Below, one piece after another: positions 1-8,295 of a stretch of DNA of 64,000 nucleotides. The first letter of the stretch is position 1. Each line of letters opens with the position of its first letter. The position numbers were made by a program, and so were the translations under genes. The stretch covers positions 2,728,001-2,792,000 of the forward strand of contig NZ_AP022619.1 of the NCBI RefSeq assembly GCF_010731655.1. The letters are read 5' to 3'. The notes below the pieces were generated by a model. The model was not told where the DNA came from and did not search any database. It saw only the letters and a list, made by a program, of their open reading frames with translations. The DNA comes from Mycobacterium paraseoulense (GTDB lineage: Bacteria; Actinomycetota; Actinomycetes; Mycobacteriales; Mycobacteriaceae).

Positions 1-536
1 CACTCTCTTCCCACCAGCGCATCCGGGGCGACCGCGTTAGGGTCCGTGACCCTCCCATCCTTTAACAGAATGGAGATCGCGCCTTTGGCTTCGAAGATCG
101 CAAGGTGAATACGATCGGAGCTTCCGTGTCCGTGCTGTCGGAGCACAGCCTCGAGATCGGCGGCGGTAAGTCCGCATCGACGCAGGTTGCGTCGGTCGAC
201 GTGTCCGTTGCGGATCAACACTTTCAGAGGCGGATCGATAAATCGTCGAATCCCCGGGATGAAGCGCAATCGCGCAAGCACCGCGTGGGTGGCCAAAAGG
301 CAAATGAGCGCCACGGTCGCGCTGAGCCACGAGGTATCGCTGGCGGTAGCAGCCCGACCGACGACCGCTCCGGCGGCGACCGCAGCGATCCAGTCGAACG
401 GCGCGAATTCGGCGAGTGTGCGGCGCTCCATGAAACGAAACAGGATCGCAGCCGTGAGGAACAGCGCCGAGGTCTTGATGGCAGCATCGACGGCACCGGG
501 TGGGTAACCAATCAGGACATGAAATATTCGGTCCAT
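1..536 (-). CDS. DUF421 (YetF-like) membrane protein, 3' end cut by window edge
   Basis: The ORF starts at ATG 536 (MDRIFHVLIGYPPGAVDAA) and runs without a stop off the left edge, so the C-terminus is missing. An AAGGACAGG ribosome site lies just upstream. The N-terminus has three hydrophobic stretches separated by short charged loops. A soluble part follows that contains PPLKVLIRNGHVDRRNLRRC and ISILLKDGRV, typical of the DUF421/YetF family of inner membrane proteins with unknown biochemical role. It lies 140 bp downstream of the DUF6510 gene on the same strand and may be the last gene of the redox operon that begins with the NDH-2-like gene. The family call rests on recalled motif resemblance. 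Confidence 0.75.
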   Translation of the reverse strand, partial: MDRIFHVLIGYPPGAVDAAIKTSALFLTAAILFRFMERRTLAEFAPFDWIAAVAAGAVVGRAATASDTSWLSATVALICLLATHAVLARLRFIPGIRRFIDPPLKVLIRNGHVDRRNLRRCGLTAADLEAVLRQHGHGSSDRIHLAIFEAKGAISILLKDGRVTDPNAVAPDALVGRE

Positions 537-676
537 GCGTGCCTGTCCTTCATGGTCGGCGTATCCGATGGCGCTGGCCATCGTTCAAAGCGAAATGTCT
601 TTTCTGGGCGGCGGTTCGATCGAACAGCGCGGCGTAGAACGAGCCTGTGCAACCGCCGGCGGCTGCGGCGAAGACA

Positions 677-949
677 TCACCGGACCGGGATCGGGACACG
701 CCAGGACTGGGCGCCGCGGAAGTCGAGCCACACGTCGGTGGGCGTTTGCACCAGCTGAACGAGGATGTCTCCGCAGTTCGGACAACGCACCACGATGCCG
801 GGCCCGCGGTGATAGACGTGACTCTCGGCGAAGGCCCCGACACGACCACAACCGGCGCAGGTCACCATCGTGGTGGTGACATCGAATCCGAGCACGTCTG
901 CAAAGGCGCCACCGACGGCGTTGCCGTCGACGTGCGTTGGTTCGGTCAT
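677..949 (-). CDS. DUF6510 family small zinc-ribbon-like protein
   Basis: This 90-residue protein starts at ATG 949 (MTEPTHVDGNAVGG), after a purine-rich stretch. In-frame codons further upstream would overlap the flavoprotein gene and are unlikely to be used. It has two CxxC pairs (CAGC near residue 30 and CPNC near 57), which suggests a rubredoxin-like metal knuckle. It resembles the DUF6510 family, whose function is unknown. It lies 17 bp downstream of the flavoprotein reductase gene, so the two are almost certainly co-transcribed. An accessory role in the sulfite-oxidase/reductase pair is possible, but that is inference from position. Confidence 0.72.
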   Translation of the reverse strand: MTEPTHVDGNAVGGAFADVLGFDVTTTMVTCAGCGRVGAFAESHVYHRGPGIVVRCPNCGDILVQLVQTPTDVWLDFRGAQSWRVPIPVR

Positions 950-966
950 CGTCTCTCGCTTTCCTA

Positions 967-1701
967 TCATCCGCTCGGTCCGAACCGTTCGGTCCGGATA
1001 GCCGATGGTTGGTAGCCCTGCGCAATCAGAGTGGTGGTCGCCGATTCCACAAACCCCGTTGGCCCGCAAACGTAAACGCGCGTGCCGTCGGCGGGCACCC
1101 GCTCCGTCGGCGCGAGGTCAGCGGCGCGGATCCGGCCCGGCGGGCGGGCGGTCTGCGGTGCGGCCGTGCGGGTGTAGACCAGCGCGACCTGCAGCCAGTC
1201 ACATTCGCGCTCGAGCAGGCCGAGCTCTTGGGCGTAGTACACGTCCGCGGGACTGCGCACCGAATAGACCAGCCGAAAGTCGGCGCTGCCCGCCGCGAGC
1301 CGCTGCCGCTGCCGCAGCATGGCCATCAACGGCACTATTCCGGAACCGCCGCCGACAAGCAGGACGGGAGCCTCCTCGTTTGGCCGCCAGACGAACCAGC
1401 CGCCGATCGGGCCGCGAAGCTCGATCTGTTCTCCGGCAACAAGTCGCGTGAGGTAAGGCGAGACTTCCCCGTCGGGGACTTCCTGCACGGTGAGTTCGAT
1501 GCGCTCACCGTCGGCTGGTCTGCTCAGTGAGTAGCTCCGTTGTGCGCTGTATCCGTCCTCAGCGGTCAGCTTGAGATCAATGTGCTGGCCGGCCCTGTGG
1601 CCGCCCCAGCCCGGCACGGTCAGCCCGATCGATTGCGCAGTCTCGGTCTCGGGTTCCGAGCGCACCACACGCGCGACCAGCCAGCGCGACATCGATTTCA
1701 C
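967..1701 (-). CDS. Ferredoxin-NADP reductase-like FAD/NAD(P)-binding oxidoreductase
   Basis: This 244-residue protein starts at GTG 1701, with GGAG five bases upstream. The N-terminal half is an FAD-binding barrel carrying RSYSLSRP (about residues 55-62), the FAD motif of this superfamily. The C-terminal half is an NAD(P)-binding domain with VGGGSGIVPLMAM (about residue 116) and the closing CGPTGFVESA. There is no C-terminal 2Fe-2S domain, so it probably passes electrons to or from a partner protein. The partner is likely the sulfite-oxidase-fold protein encoded 19 bp upstream. Such adjacent molybdopterin/flavin pairs occur in other bacteria, but the physiological substrate is unknown. It is part of the leftward redox operon. 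Confidence 0.85.
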   Translation of the reverse strand: MKSMSRWLVARVVRSEPETETAQSIGLTVPGWGGHRAGQHIDLKLTAEDGYSAQRSYSLSRPADGERIELTVQEVPDGEVSPYLTRLVAGEQIELRGPIGGWFVWRPNEEAPVLLVGGGSGIVPLMAMLRQRQRLAAGSADFRLVYSVRSPADVYYAQELGLLERECDWLQVALVYTRTAAPQTARPPGRIRAADLAPTERVPADGTRVYVCGPTGFVESATTTLIAQGYQPSAIRTERFGPSG

Positions 1702-1720
1702 ATGGACTCCATGGCCGTCG

Positions 1721-2320
1721 TCAGTCCCCGGCGTAGCGTTGTTCTCGCCACGGGTCGCCGTAGTTGTGGTAGCCGAATCGTTCCCAGAACCCCGCTGAGT
1801 CGCTATCCCGCAGCTCGATGGACCTCACCCACTTCGCGGACTTCCAGAAGTACAGATGCGGTACCAGCAGCCGTGCCGGGCCGCCGTGCACCGCGCTAAG
1901 CGGTGCGCCCTGGTAGCCGTGGACGATCCACGCCTTCCCGCCGCGAAGATCGCGCAACGGGAGGTTGGTCGTGTAGCCGCCGTAGGAACCGATCAGTGCG
2001 AATTCCGCGGCAGTTTCCGTCGATTCGAGCAGGGTGTCCAGAGAGACACCTTCCCACTCGGTATCCAGCTTGGACCACGTCGTGACGCAGTGGATGTCCA
2101 CGGTGAGCGGTTCGCTGGGCAGGAGCTTGAACTGCGCCCAGCTCCAGGAGTGTTCGGCGCCCAGCTCGTCGCGAATGGTGAATCGCCAGTCATCAAGATC
2201 GATCCGCGGAGTCGGTCCTGCTTGCAGAACCGGGAAGTCCGCCGTCAGATGTTGCCCGGGCGGCAGCTCACGGGCCGACTCACCGCTTCGTCTGCGAAAG
2301 CCTTTGTTGACGATGCTCAT
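1721..2320 (-). CDS. Sulfite-oxidase-fold molybdopterin oxidoreductase
   Basis: This 199-residue protein starts at ATG 2320 behind GGAG with a six-base spacer. It matches the compact cytoplasmic members of the sulfite oxidase/YedY superfamily: a central HCVTTWSKLD with the conserved Cys expected to ligate molybdenum (about residue 77), then GGYTTNLPL and GGPARLLVP (about 114-150), and a C-terminal Trp/Tyr-rich end with YHNYGDPW. No twin-arginine signal is seen, so it should act in the cytoplasm, unlike MsrP. The likely reaction is reduction or oxidation of an S- or N-oxide, using electrons from the flavoprotein encoded next to it. The substrate is not deducible. MsrA and MsrB elsewhere in the island make sulfoxide chemistry plausible. 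Confidence 0.85.
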   Translation of the reverse strand: MSIVNKGFRRRSGESARELPPGQHLTADFPVLQAGPTPRIDLDDWRFTIRDELGAEHSWSWAQFKLLPSEPLTVDIHCVTTWSKLDTEWEGVSLDTLLESTETAAEFALIGSYGGYTTNLPLRDLRGGKAWIVHGYQGAPLSAVHGGPARLLVPHLYFWKSAKWVRSIELRDSDSAGFWERFGYHNYGDPWREQRYAGD

Positions 2321-2416
2321 CGGTGCTCCGTTCCGTGGTGGTGATCATCCCCAAAACCCCCGCGTTGGGTGTGCGGCTGAATAGGACCGCTCGAACAGCA
2401 ACAGCGTTGTTGAATG

Positions 2417-3784
2417 TCATCCCGCCCCTGCCGCCTTCGGTAGCTGGACGACTTCGCCGGCCGCTGTTTGGGCGTCGGCACCGCAAGCGAATCCCATCGA
2501 CAACACCGTGCGGGCGAAGAAGACGTCGGTGAGATACGCGAGTGCGATCGCCCAGCGGTTGACGAGCCGGGGGATCGCGTAGATGTGGTAGGCGCGGGCG
2601 ACAAGCTTCGCCGGATAGCCCGACAGTTGCACGCCTAGCGGGTTGGCGACGGCGTAGCGCGGGCCCAAGTCGACGACCAGACCTTTGTCGTTGTGCCGGT
2701 AGTCCTTCCGCTGACCGTACCCGAGGCTTGCGGCGACGTTGCGGGCCAACGCCTTACCTTGTCGGGTCGCGTGCTGGGCGGTGGGCGGGGCGATCTTGCC
2801 TGGCTTGGTTAGGTCTGGAACGGCGGCGGCGTCGCCCGCGGCAAAGACATCGGGGTGACCGGGTACCTGCAAATCGGCCTGCACCTTCAGCCGGCCCCGC
2901 TCGGTTTCCAAGCCCAGCGTGGCGATCAGTGGTGACGGGGTCACGCCAGCCACCCACGCCACCGTGTAGGCGTCGACGCGCGAATCATCGGTCAGCACAA
3001 CATGATCAGCGTGAACATGCTTCACGGTCGTGCCCAACCGCACGTCGATTCCGCGGGTGCGCAGCACACGCATGGCCGCGTCACCGAGCCTCTGCCCCAG
3101 CTCGGGCATGACGTGGTCGGCCAAGTCCAGCAGCACAAACCGCACCGAGGTCCGATCGAAGCCGATCTGCTTGGCAGCTGCGTCGGCGAGCGCGCGCAGC
3201 TGCGCCGTCAATTCGGAACCCGAATACGACGCACCGACAACGACAATCGTGCGCCGCGCGGCCGCGCGCGCCTCGTCTTCGTCGACGTGAGCCAGTTCCA
3301 ACTGCTCGATGACATGATCGCGCAGATAGAGCGCTTCGGCCGTTGACTTCAGCCCGTGTGCGTGAGCGGCCAGACCGGGCGTATCGAACAGCCGCGTCAC
3401 CGAGCCTGGTGTCAAGACCAGCCGATCCCACGCCAGTGTCCGTACCCGACCCTCCGGATCGGTGAACGAGAGCATATGCCGATCGAAGTCAACGCCGTCG
3501 ACGCAGCCGCGCACCGCCCGCACGCCTTTGAGCGTTCCGGCCAGCGGAATACAGACAAACCGCGGGTCGACCAGCCCGCCGGCCACATCGGCCAGCAACG
3601 GCGAGTACTGCAGGTAATCGACCGGCGAAACAATGGTCACCCTCACATCCGAGGCGCGTGCCCTGTGTAACCGTCGGGCCAGACCGCGCGCGCATTCGAA
3701 AGCGGCAAACCCGCTGCCGACGATCACAACCGAGGTGGCCGGTTCCGCCTTCTCCGCCTGACGGTGAAGTGGGACCGCGTTCAT
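2417..3784 (-). CDS. Type II NADH dehydrogenase-like FAD oxidoreductase
   Basis: This 455-residue protein starts at ATG 3784 (MNAVPLHRQAEKAEP), chosen because AGGAGAAGAG sits just upstream. The reading frame stays open about 250 bp further, but that DNA holds a regulatory element. There are two Rossmann motifs: VVIVGSGFAAFECARGL near residue 20 for FAD and IVVVGASYSGSELTAQL near residue 180 for NAD(P)H. The late FAD motif VFAAGDAAAVPD is near residue 320. The C-terminal region has hydrophobic helices such as LVNRWAIALAYLTDVFF, as in NDH-2 enzymes that feed electrons to menaquinone. It heads the leftward operon that includes the sulfite-oxidase-like pair. Sulfide:quinone reductase is an alternative, but its Cys residues are not evident. 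Confidence 0.8.
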   Translation of the reverse strand: MNAVPLHRQAEKAEPATSVVIVGSGFAAFECARGLARRLHRARASDVRVTIVSPVDYLQYSPLLADVAGGLVDPRFVCIPLAGTLKGVRAVRGCVDGVDFDRHMLSFTDPEGRVRTLAWDRLVLTPGSVTRLFDTPGLAAHAHGLKSTAEALYLRDHVIEQLELAHVDEDEARAAARRTIVVVGASYSGSELTAQLRALADAAAKQIGFDRTSVRFVLLDLADHVMPELGQRLGDAAMRVLRTRGIDVRLGTTVKHVHADHVVLTDDSRVDAYTVAWVAGVTPSPLIATLGLETERGRLKVQADLQVPGHPDVFAAGDAAAVPDLTKPGKIAPPTAQHATRQGKALARNVAASLGYGQRKDYRHNDKGLVVDLGPRYAVANPLGVQLSGYPAKLVARAYHIYAIPRLVNRWAIALAYLTDVFFARTVLSMGFACGADAQTAAGEVVQLPKAAGAG

Positions 3785-3924
3785 ATCTCTTCTCCTGTTT
3801 GGTATTCGGCTATCCACGTGGGGTCGGGAATCGATCGCACGGCGTCGTGGTGTTCCTTCGTGAACACGGCGTTGTCGACGGCTGTGGATATCTCCCGCAA
3901 GAGCATCGCCCGACGCTGATCCAT

Positions 3925-3959
3925 CTGTCACCACCCGTGAGCACGATTCACCCGGGTGA
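3925..3959 (-). promoter_or_regulatory. Composite double-dyad element upstream of the NDH-2-like operon
   Basis: Read on the minus strand, a perfect 12-bp palindrome TCACCCGGGTGA (3959-3948) is followed by A, a 10-bp spacer and GGGTGGTGACAG (3936-3925). The same arrangement recurs upstream of the copper-protein operon, the SDR-msrBA operon and the sigma factor gene. This copy lacks the TCACCC arm that completes the second dyad in the other three. It ends 140 bp before the NDH-2-like start codon. It may be a promoter plus operator; the recognising factor is unknown. Confidence 0.6.
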
Positions 3960-4038
3960 TAACGCTCGCGCCGCGACAGCTGCATCGGTTGGGCTGCCCG
4001 GGCGCAAGAGCAGTCGTCGGCCCAGTTAGGTTCGTGCA

Positions 4039-5454
4039 TCAGTTCAGATCGTCGCGGGCTATGAGACGGCGAGCCGCCTCGGTGATCGAGCCGGACAGCG
4101 ACGGATAGATCGCAAGCGTCTGCGCCAAATCGTCAACCGTGATCCGGTTTTGAACAGCCATCGCGATCGGCAATATCAATTCAGAAGCGATCGGCGCGAC
4201 CACCACGCCACCGATTACCACGCCGCTGTCCTGCCGGCAAAATAGTTTGACGAAGCCCTGACGCAGCTCCGACATTTTCGCCCGCGCATTGGTTTTCAAC
4301 GGCAGCATGATGCTGCGGACCTGAATCGAGCCGTCGTCGATCGCGGTCTGCGAGACGCCGACCATCGCGACCTCGGGGTGGGTGAACACCGTCGCCGCAA
4401 CGGTGCCCAACCGGAGCGGACTAACGGCTTCACCAAGCGCGTGATACATCGCGATCCGGCCCTGCATCGCGGCAACCGAGGCTAACGGCAGGAGACCGGT
4501 GCAGTCCCCCGCAGCGTAAATGCCCGCGACCGATGTCCGCGACACCCGGTCGACGACAACGTAGTCGCCCGGCCCGGGTTCGATAGCCACCCGCTGTAGA
4601 CCTAGCCGGCCGGTGTTGGGCACTGACCCAAGCGTCATCAATGCGTGGCTGCCCTCGACGGTGCGGCCGTCGGCCATTGTCACCAGCACCCCGTCGTCGG
4701 TGCGCCTGACGGATTGTGCCCGGGCCTGTTTGATCAGTTTGACGCCGCGTTGGGCGAACGATTCCTCGAGCACCCTCGCGGCGTCGGCGTCCTCGTGCGG
4801 CAACAACCGGTCGCGGCTGGCTACCAGCGTCACGGCCACACCCAGTTCGGTGTAGGCGTTGGCGAATTCGGTGCCGGTCACCCCGCAACCCACCACGATG
4901 AGGTGGTCGGGCAGCGAGTCCAGGTCGTAGAGCTGGCGCCAGGTCAGGATGCGCTCGCCGTCGGGGCGCGCCGACGGCAGGATCCTGGGGCTGGCGCCGG
5001 TGGCGATCAACACCACATCGGCATCGCGCATCGTGGTGCTGCCATCGCGCGCGGTCACCTCGACGCGGTGACGCGCCAGACCGGGAGACGCGTCGACCAG
5101 CTCGCCGCGTCCCGCGATCAACTCGACACCCAGGCTCAGCAGCTGGGCGGTGATATCCACCGATTGCTCGGTAGCGAGCATCTTGATCCGCTGGTGGATT
5201 TCTGCCAAACAGATCTCGGCGTCGTCGATGTGGATGTCGAAACCCAGGCGGGTTGCCCGCCGCAGCTCAGTGCGCAGCCCTGTGGAGGCGATAAAGGTCT
5301 TCGATGGCACGCAGTCGCACAGCACCGCGGCGCCGCCGACCCCGTCGGAATCGACGACGGTCACGCGGGCGACGGCGGGACCTCGTGCAGCCGCGACCAA
5401 TGCCGCCTCGTACCCGGCCGGGCCACCACCGAGGATCACAATGCGGGTCACCAC
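4039..5454 (-). CDS. lpdA: LpdA-type flavoprotein NAD(P)H:quinone reductase
   Basis: This 471-residue protein is collinear with M. tuberculosis LpdA (Rv3303c), as recalled: VILGGGPAGYEAALVAA at the N-terminus, LIVVGCGVTGTEFANAY near residue 182, GIYAAGDCTGLLPLASVA near 310 and an LPLKTNARAKMSE segment in the interface domain. LpdA proteins look like lipoamide dehydrogenase but lack its CxxxxC disulfide and reduce quinones. Here the site reads GGAAVLCDCVPSKT: the first canonical Cys is Ala, but an extra Cys makes a CxC. The genome may have another lpdA elsewhere, so this could be an island-borne paralogue. It starts at GTG 5454, with a second GTG in the next codon. It follows the DUF5709 gene by 34 bp. 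Confidence 0.88.
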   Translation of the reverse strand: MVTRIVILGGGPAGYEAALVAAARGPAVARVTVVDSDGVGGAAVLCDCVPSKTFIASTGLRTELRRATRLGFDIHIDDAEICLAEIHQRIKMLATEQSVDITAQLLSLGVELIAGRGELVDASPGLARHRVEVTARDGSTTMRDADVVLIATGASPRILPSARPDGERILTWRQLYDLDSLPDHLIVVGCGVTGTEFANAYTELGVAVTLVASRDRLLPHEDADAARVLEESFAQRGVKLIKQARAQSVRRTDDGVLVTMADGRTVEGSHALMTLGSVPNTGRLGLQRVAIEPGPGDYVVVDRVSRTSVAGIYAAGDCTGLLPLASVAAMQGRIAMYHALGEAVSPLRLGTVAATVFTHPEVAMVGVSQTAIDDGSIQVRSIMLPLKTNARAKMSELRQGFVKLFCRQDSGVVIGGVVVAPIASELILPIAMAVQNRITVDDLAQTLAIYPSLSGSITEAARRLIARDDLN

Positions 5455-5488
5455 AGGTCAATTCACCAAGTGGACGGACGGCAGGTCA

Positions 5489-5941
5489 TCAAAGACGCCA
5501 TAGGGCGCCATCGCCGGTGTCTTCGTCGACGACGATATGCATGGCGGCTTCCTCAGCCGAGGCAGCGCCGCCGTCGATACCGACGTCGTGGGCACGGTAA
5601 TCCGTACTCGGGTCCGTCGCGTCCAAGGTGAAGGCGACGAGCCGACCCGCGCGCATGTCGCCGACTTGATCGTCGATTGGCTCGCCGTCGCTGTCGGCGG
5701 TGTCACCGATTCCGTCGCCGTCCCATAGATCGGTCACGTCGGGCACCTCACGGGCCAGCCGGCGCGCCAGACTTTCATGGGTACGCGCTTCCCTCGCGGT
5801 GATACCCCACGCCCGCAGTTCACGCGGGCTTTCCGGCGGCGAGTAGCCTTCGTCGAGGTCGATGCCGGTCTGTTCCGAGTCCAGGCTTTCTTCTGGTTCA
5901 AGCAGATGCGCCTGCACGTCATCGAATTCAGAAATTCCCAT
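5489..5941 (-). CDS. DUF5709 family acidic protein
   Basis: This 150-residue, strongly acidic, probably soluble protein starts at ATG 5941 (MGISEFDDVQAHLLEPEESL), where GGAG has a nine-base spacer. The longer in-frame start at 5956 has no ribosome site. Key segments are DLDEGYSPPESPRELRAWGI near residues 28-47 and a C-terminal part with AASAEEAAMHIVVDED. These match the actinobacterial DUF5709 family, whose function is unknown. It lies between the copper-binding four-helix protein and LpdA on the same strand, with 34 bp to LpdA and 89 bp from the copper protein, so co-transcription is likely. Nothing in it suggests an enzyme active site. Confidence 0.75.
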   Translation of the reverse strand: MGISEFDDVQAHLLEPEESLDSEQTGIDLDEGYSPPESPRELRAWGITAREARTHESLARRLAREVPDVTDLWDGDGIGDTADSDGEPIDDQVGDMRAGRLVAFTLDATDPSTDYRAHDVGIDGGAASAEEAAMHIVVDEDTGDGALWRL

Positions 5942-6030
5942 CAGCGCGGTCTCCATTCTGTATTGCCAAGTGTCCCAATCGATTGACCTCATGCAGCCGT
6001 GGGCAGTCCACCCCGGCAGCTTGGGTTGTC

Positions 6031-6441
6031 TCAACCGAGAGCCTCAACAAGGTCGCGGCAGGCTCGTTCACAGCGACGGCAAACCTCGGCACACACGCGG
6101 CAATGCTCGTGTTTCGGCGCGTGCTTGTCGCACTCGTCTGCGCTTGTCTTACAGGCGGTGGCACACGTTTGGAGCACCGTCCTGGTCAAGTTGGCGTCGT
6201 AGTCCGTGTGCCGGGACAAGACGCGGCCGGTTGTCGCGCAGACATCCGCGCAGTCAAGGCAAGTGCGGATACATTTGGTCAAGTGATAGACGTCGTCTTC
6301 ACTGAGGCAGGCGTCTGCACACGCTGTGCAGGCCTGGTCGCATTCGAAACAGGCGTCGATACATTCGACCAGCTTGGCTCTATCGATCCGGCCCAGATCC
6401 CGTGGGTAGGTCTCCAGCATTCTCCTGGCGGCGCTCACCAT
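6031..6441 (-). CDS. Cys-rich four-helix bundle copper-binding protein (DUF326/Csp-like)
   Basis: This 136-residue protein has 18 Cys in repeated CxxxC and CxxC spacing: ACFECDQACTACADAC, KCIRTCLDCADVC, TCATACKTSADEC and CRVCAEVCRRCERAC. That is the layout of the DUF326/Csp family, which stores many Cu(I) ions inside a four-helix bundle. No signal peptide is visible, so it is a cytosolic Csp3-like form. AGGAGG lies two bases before ATG 6441 and five before an in-frame GTG at 6438, so either may be used. It is the first gene of a leftward unit with the DUF5709 protein and LpdA. A copy of the composite island element lies about 150-190 bp upstream. Confidence 0.9.
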   Translation of the reverse strand: MVSAARRMLETYPRDLGRIDRAKLVECIDACFECDQACTACADACLSEDDVYHLTKCIRTCLDCADVCATTGRVLSRHTDYDANLTRTVLQTCATACKTSADECDKHAPKHEHCRVCAEVCRRCERACRDLVEALG

Positions 6442-6588
6442 TTCCTCCTTGCTCAGGGCGACTTTGTCTCTTCTGAACTAACCTTGTCCGCGCATGGTGC
6501 CGCTAGGGTGCGTGAGTCTCCTGCTGTGCTTCTTACACAACAGAAACACGGCTGCGCGGGTGTCGACGTTGAGAGCATGGCGCCCAGG

Positions 6589-6631
6589 GGGGTGACCCGT
6601 CGTCGCCCATCTCCGTTATTCACCCGGGTGA
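6589..6631 (-). promoter_or_regulatory. Composite double-dyad element upstream of the copper-protein operon
   Basis: On the minus strand: the perfect palindrome TCACCCGGGTGA (6631-6620), an A, ten bases, then GGGCGA-N7-TCACCCC (6608-6589). The 16-mer ATTCACCCGGGTGATA on the plus strand (6618-6633) is identical to 3946-3961 at the NDH-2-like operon. It lies about 150-190 bp before the copper protein start and about 120 bp from an oppositely oriented copy (6754-6795), so the two form a divergent control region. Confidence 0.6.
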
Positions 6632-6753
6632 TAGTCGGACAGGTGGATGCGGTCGATCACGCGAATCGAGGGCGAGGCGAGCCGCCGACGCACCGCGACA
6701 ACGCCCAGCCCGAGCAGTGACGGCCAACTTGATGTAGTAGACGGCGCGGCCAC

Positions 6754-6795
6754 TCATCCGGATGAATTGCCTCGGCGGGTGATGACCACTCACCC
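6754..6795 (+). promoter_or_regulatory. Composite double-dyad element, sigma-factor-facing copy
   Basis: TCATCCGGATGA (6754-6765) is a perfect palindrome in which both arms have changed relative to the other copies (C to T and G to A), so symmetry is kept. An A and a ten-base spacer follow, then GGGTGA-N7-TCACCC (6777-6795). The second part, GGGTGATGAC..CTCACCCCGC, is nearly identical to the copy at 12132-12172. It points to the SigH-like sigma gene, which starts 306 bp downstream. The 300 bp between (6796-7100) hold no ORF that I recognise, so a long leader or a second promoter is possible. Confidence 0.55.
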
Positions 6796-7100
6796 CGCGG
6801 CGGTGGATGCTGGCACCAGATTGGCATGCGGAGGTGCTGTGGAGGCAAAGACATACCGTACCCGCGGTAAGGAATGCATCAGGGCGGGATCGGCCCTGGA
6901 AGGAACGCGCTTGAGCGCGGGCCCAACCAAGACGACGTTGATCGCTGAAATCCGTGCCACGCGCTACATCACCGGTTCCTCGAGACGCTGGGGCGCCGGG
7001 CAGGGCTGTACTCCACTCTCGCACGAGCCCTGCCCGATTCCCGCAATCGGCAGCCGGGCACTGCGCGCGCCGAGACGTTCCGCGATGGCAGGAGCATAAC

Positions 7101-7784
7101 GTGGGTCGGGTACGCGCGGAATGTACAAAAGCGCCGGACAGCGCGTTGGCCGCTCAATTTGAAAGCGCCGTCATCCCGCTCCTTGAGCCTCTCTACCGAC
7201 AGGCTCTTCGGATGACCTCCAATCGACCGGATGCCGAGGATCTGGTGCAAGAAACTATGCTCAACGCTTACGCCGGTCTTCGGGCATTCGAGCCAGGAAC
7301 AAACCTCAAAGCATGGCTGCGGCGAATCATGACAAACACCTATATCAACAGCTATAGGACAAAAAAGCGCAGTCCCGCAATACATCCGACTGGTGAGATC
7401 ACCGATCGACAGCTGGTCGCCGGCGCCCCGCGCACGCCCGGGGGTCTGCGGTCGGCGGAAGACCAGGCACTCGAAATGCTGCCAGACCCCTACCTCAAAG
7501 CGGCAATGATGATCTTGCCCGAGCAGTTTCGCATCACCGTGTATTTTGCCGACATCGCCGGATACTCCTACAAGGAGATCGCCGCCATGACCGACACCCG
7601 GCAAGGAACCGTAAGTTCGAGGCTCAACCGCGGACGAAAACAATTGCGGGATCTATTGTTCGACTCTCCGGTTGGCGGGGCGGGCGGGACGATCGGCAAA
7701 GCCGCGAGCGGAGCAATCCAGCGGCGCACGAGTGTCGACGGCGCCGAGCTCAGTGGCGGTCGTCCGGCAACCGATGGTCACTGA
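7101..7784 (+). CDS. SigH-like ECF RNA polymerase sigma factor
   Basis: This 227-residue protein starts at GTG 7101, six bases after AGGAG. The frame is open upstream, but similarity begins here. Region 2 (about residues 26-88) has [20 protein letters not shown] and [19 protein letters not shown], very close to mycobacterial SigH. Region 4 (about 135-187) has [20 protein letters not shown] and [13 protein letters not shown]. About 40 extra C-terminal residues rich in Gly, Ala and Ser extend beyond the SigH length. SigH itself is held by the zinc anti-sigma RshA. No HxxxCxxC anti-sigma gene follows here; the next gene encodes a small membrane protein. It is probably a paralogue controlling the redox island (inference). 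Confidence 0.9.
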   Translation: MGRVRAECTKAPDSALAAQFESAVIPLLEPLYRQALRMTSNRPDAEDLVQETMLNAYAGLRAFEPGTNLKAWLRRIMTNTYINSYRTKKRSPAIHPTGEITDRQLVAGAPRTPGGLRSAEDQALEMLPDPYLKAAMMILPEQFRITVYFADIAGYSYKEIAAMTDTRQGTVSSRLNRGRKQLRDLLFDSPVGGAGGTIGKAASGAIQRRTSVDGAELSGGRPATDGH

Positions 7785-7866
7785 CAACCGTGCGCGCAGA
7801 CGCGCATCGTCCGATCAGGCACCGGTATCGCGGTCATGCGACTCGGTGGGGAGATCAGGAGGCGTG

Positions 7867-8103
7867 ATGAATGAAGCGAGAGTTCAGCGCACGTGCGGGG
7901 TGTCCGCGTCGTCGCCCAAGAGGGTCGCCCTGACTGTACCGTCACGAGAACAACTTGCTTTCTACGCCGGCGTCGGTGCACTGGCCGTTTTTGGGATGAT
8001 GGAATGGCCAGTCGTTGCCGCGTTGGTTGTCGGCCACGCGCTCGTCAACTCGCAGCACAACAAGGTTCTTCAATCACTCGGCGAGGCATTGGAAGAGGCT
8101 TAG
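7867..8103 (+). CDS. Small membrane protein downstream of the sigma factor, unknown function
   Basis: This 78-residue protein starts at ATG 7867, with AGGAGG four bases upstream; a GTG one codon earlier is too close to that site. The N-terminal third is basic and polar (MNEARVQRTCGVSASSPKRV). A long hydrophobic stretch follows (LAFYAGVGALAVFGMMEWPV to VVGHAL), one or two membrane helices, and a short polar tail ends SLGEALEEA. It does not match a zinc-binding anti-sigma. Its position 82 bp after the sigma gene on the same strand would allow a membrane anti-sigma or sensor role, but there is no motif to prove it. Confidence 0.65.
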   Translation: MNEARVQRTCGVSASSPKRVALTVPSREQLAFYAGVGALAVFGMMEWPVVAALVVGHALVNSQHNKVLQSLGEALEEA

Positions 8104-8295
8104 CTGCAATATGAACGAGGCGGTTCGGTGATGGGCCTCCGCTCGCTGCCGACTTCGCAGCTCAGTCTCGGGCGCACCGATAACTATGGACGGCAACCGA
8201 AGTAGTCAGTATGGCTGCAACGCGCCCACACGTGCACTCGACCAGCACCGCCGCCGTCCGGCACCACGGCCATCTCGGTCGCCATGACGAAATCC

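Noticed and set aside
6616..6753. A 45-codon minus-strand ORF from GTG 6753 with a hydrophobic segment (SLLGLGVVAVRRRLASPS)
   Set aside because: It has a weak ribosome site, and its end overlaps the palindrome of the copper-operon control element, so a regulatory role of the DNA explains the region better.
6647..7099. A 150-codon plus-strand ORF upstream of the sigma gene
   Set aside because: There is no family resemblance, no ribosome site, and it runs across the composite element. It is treated as non-coding.
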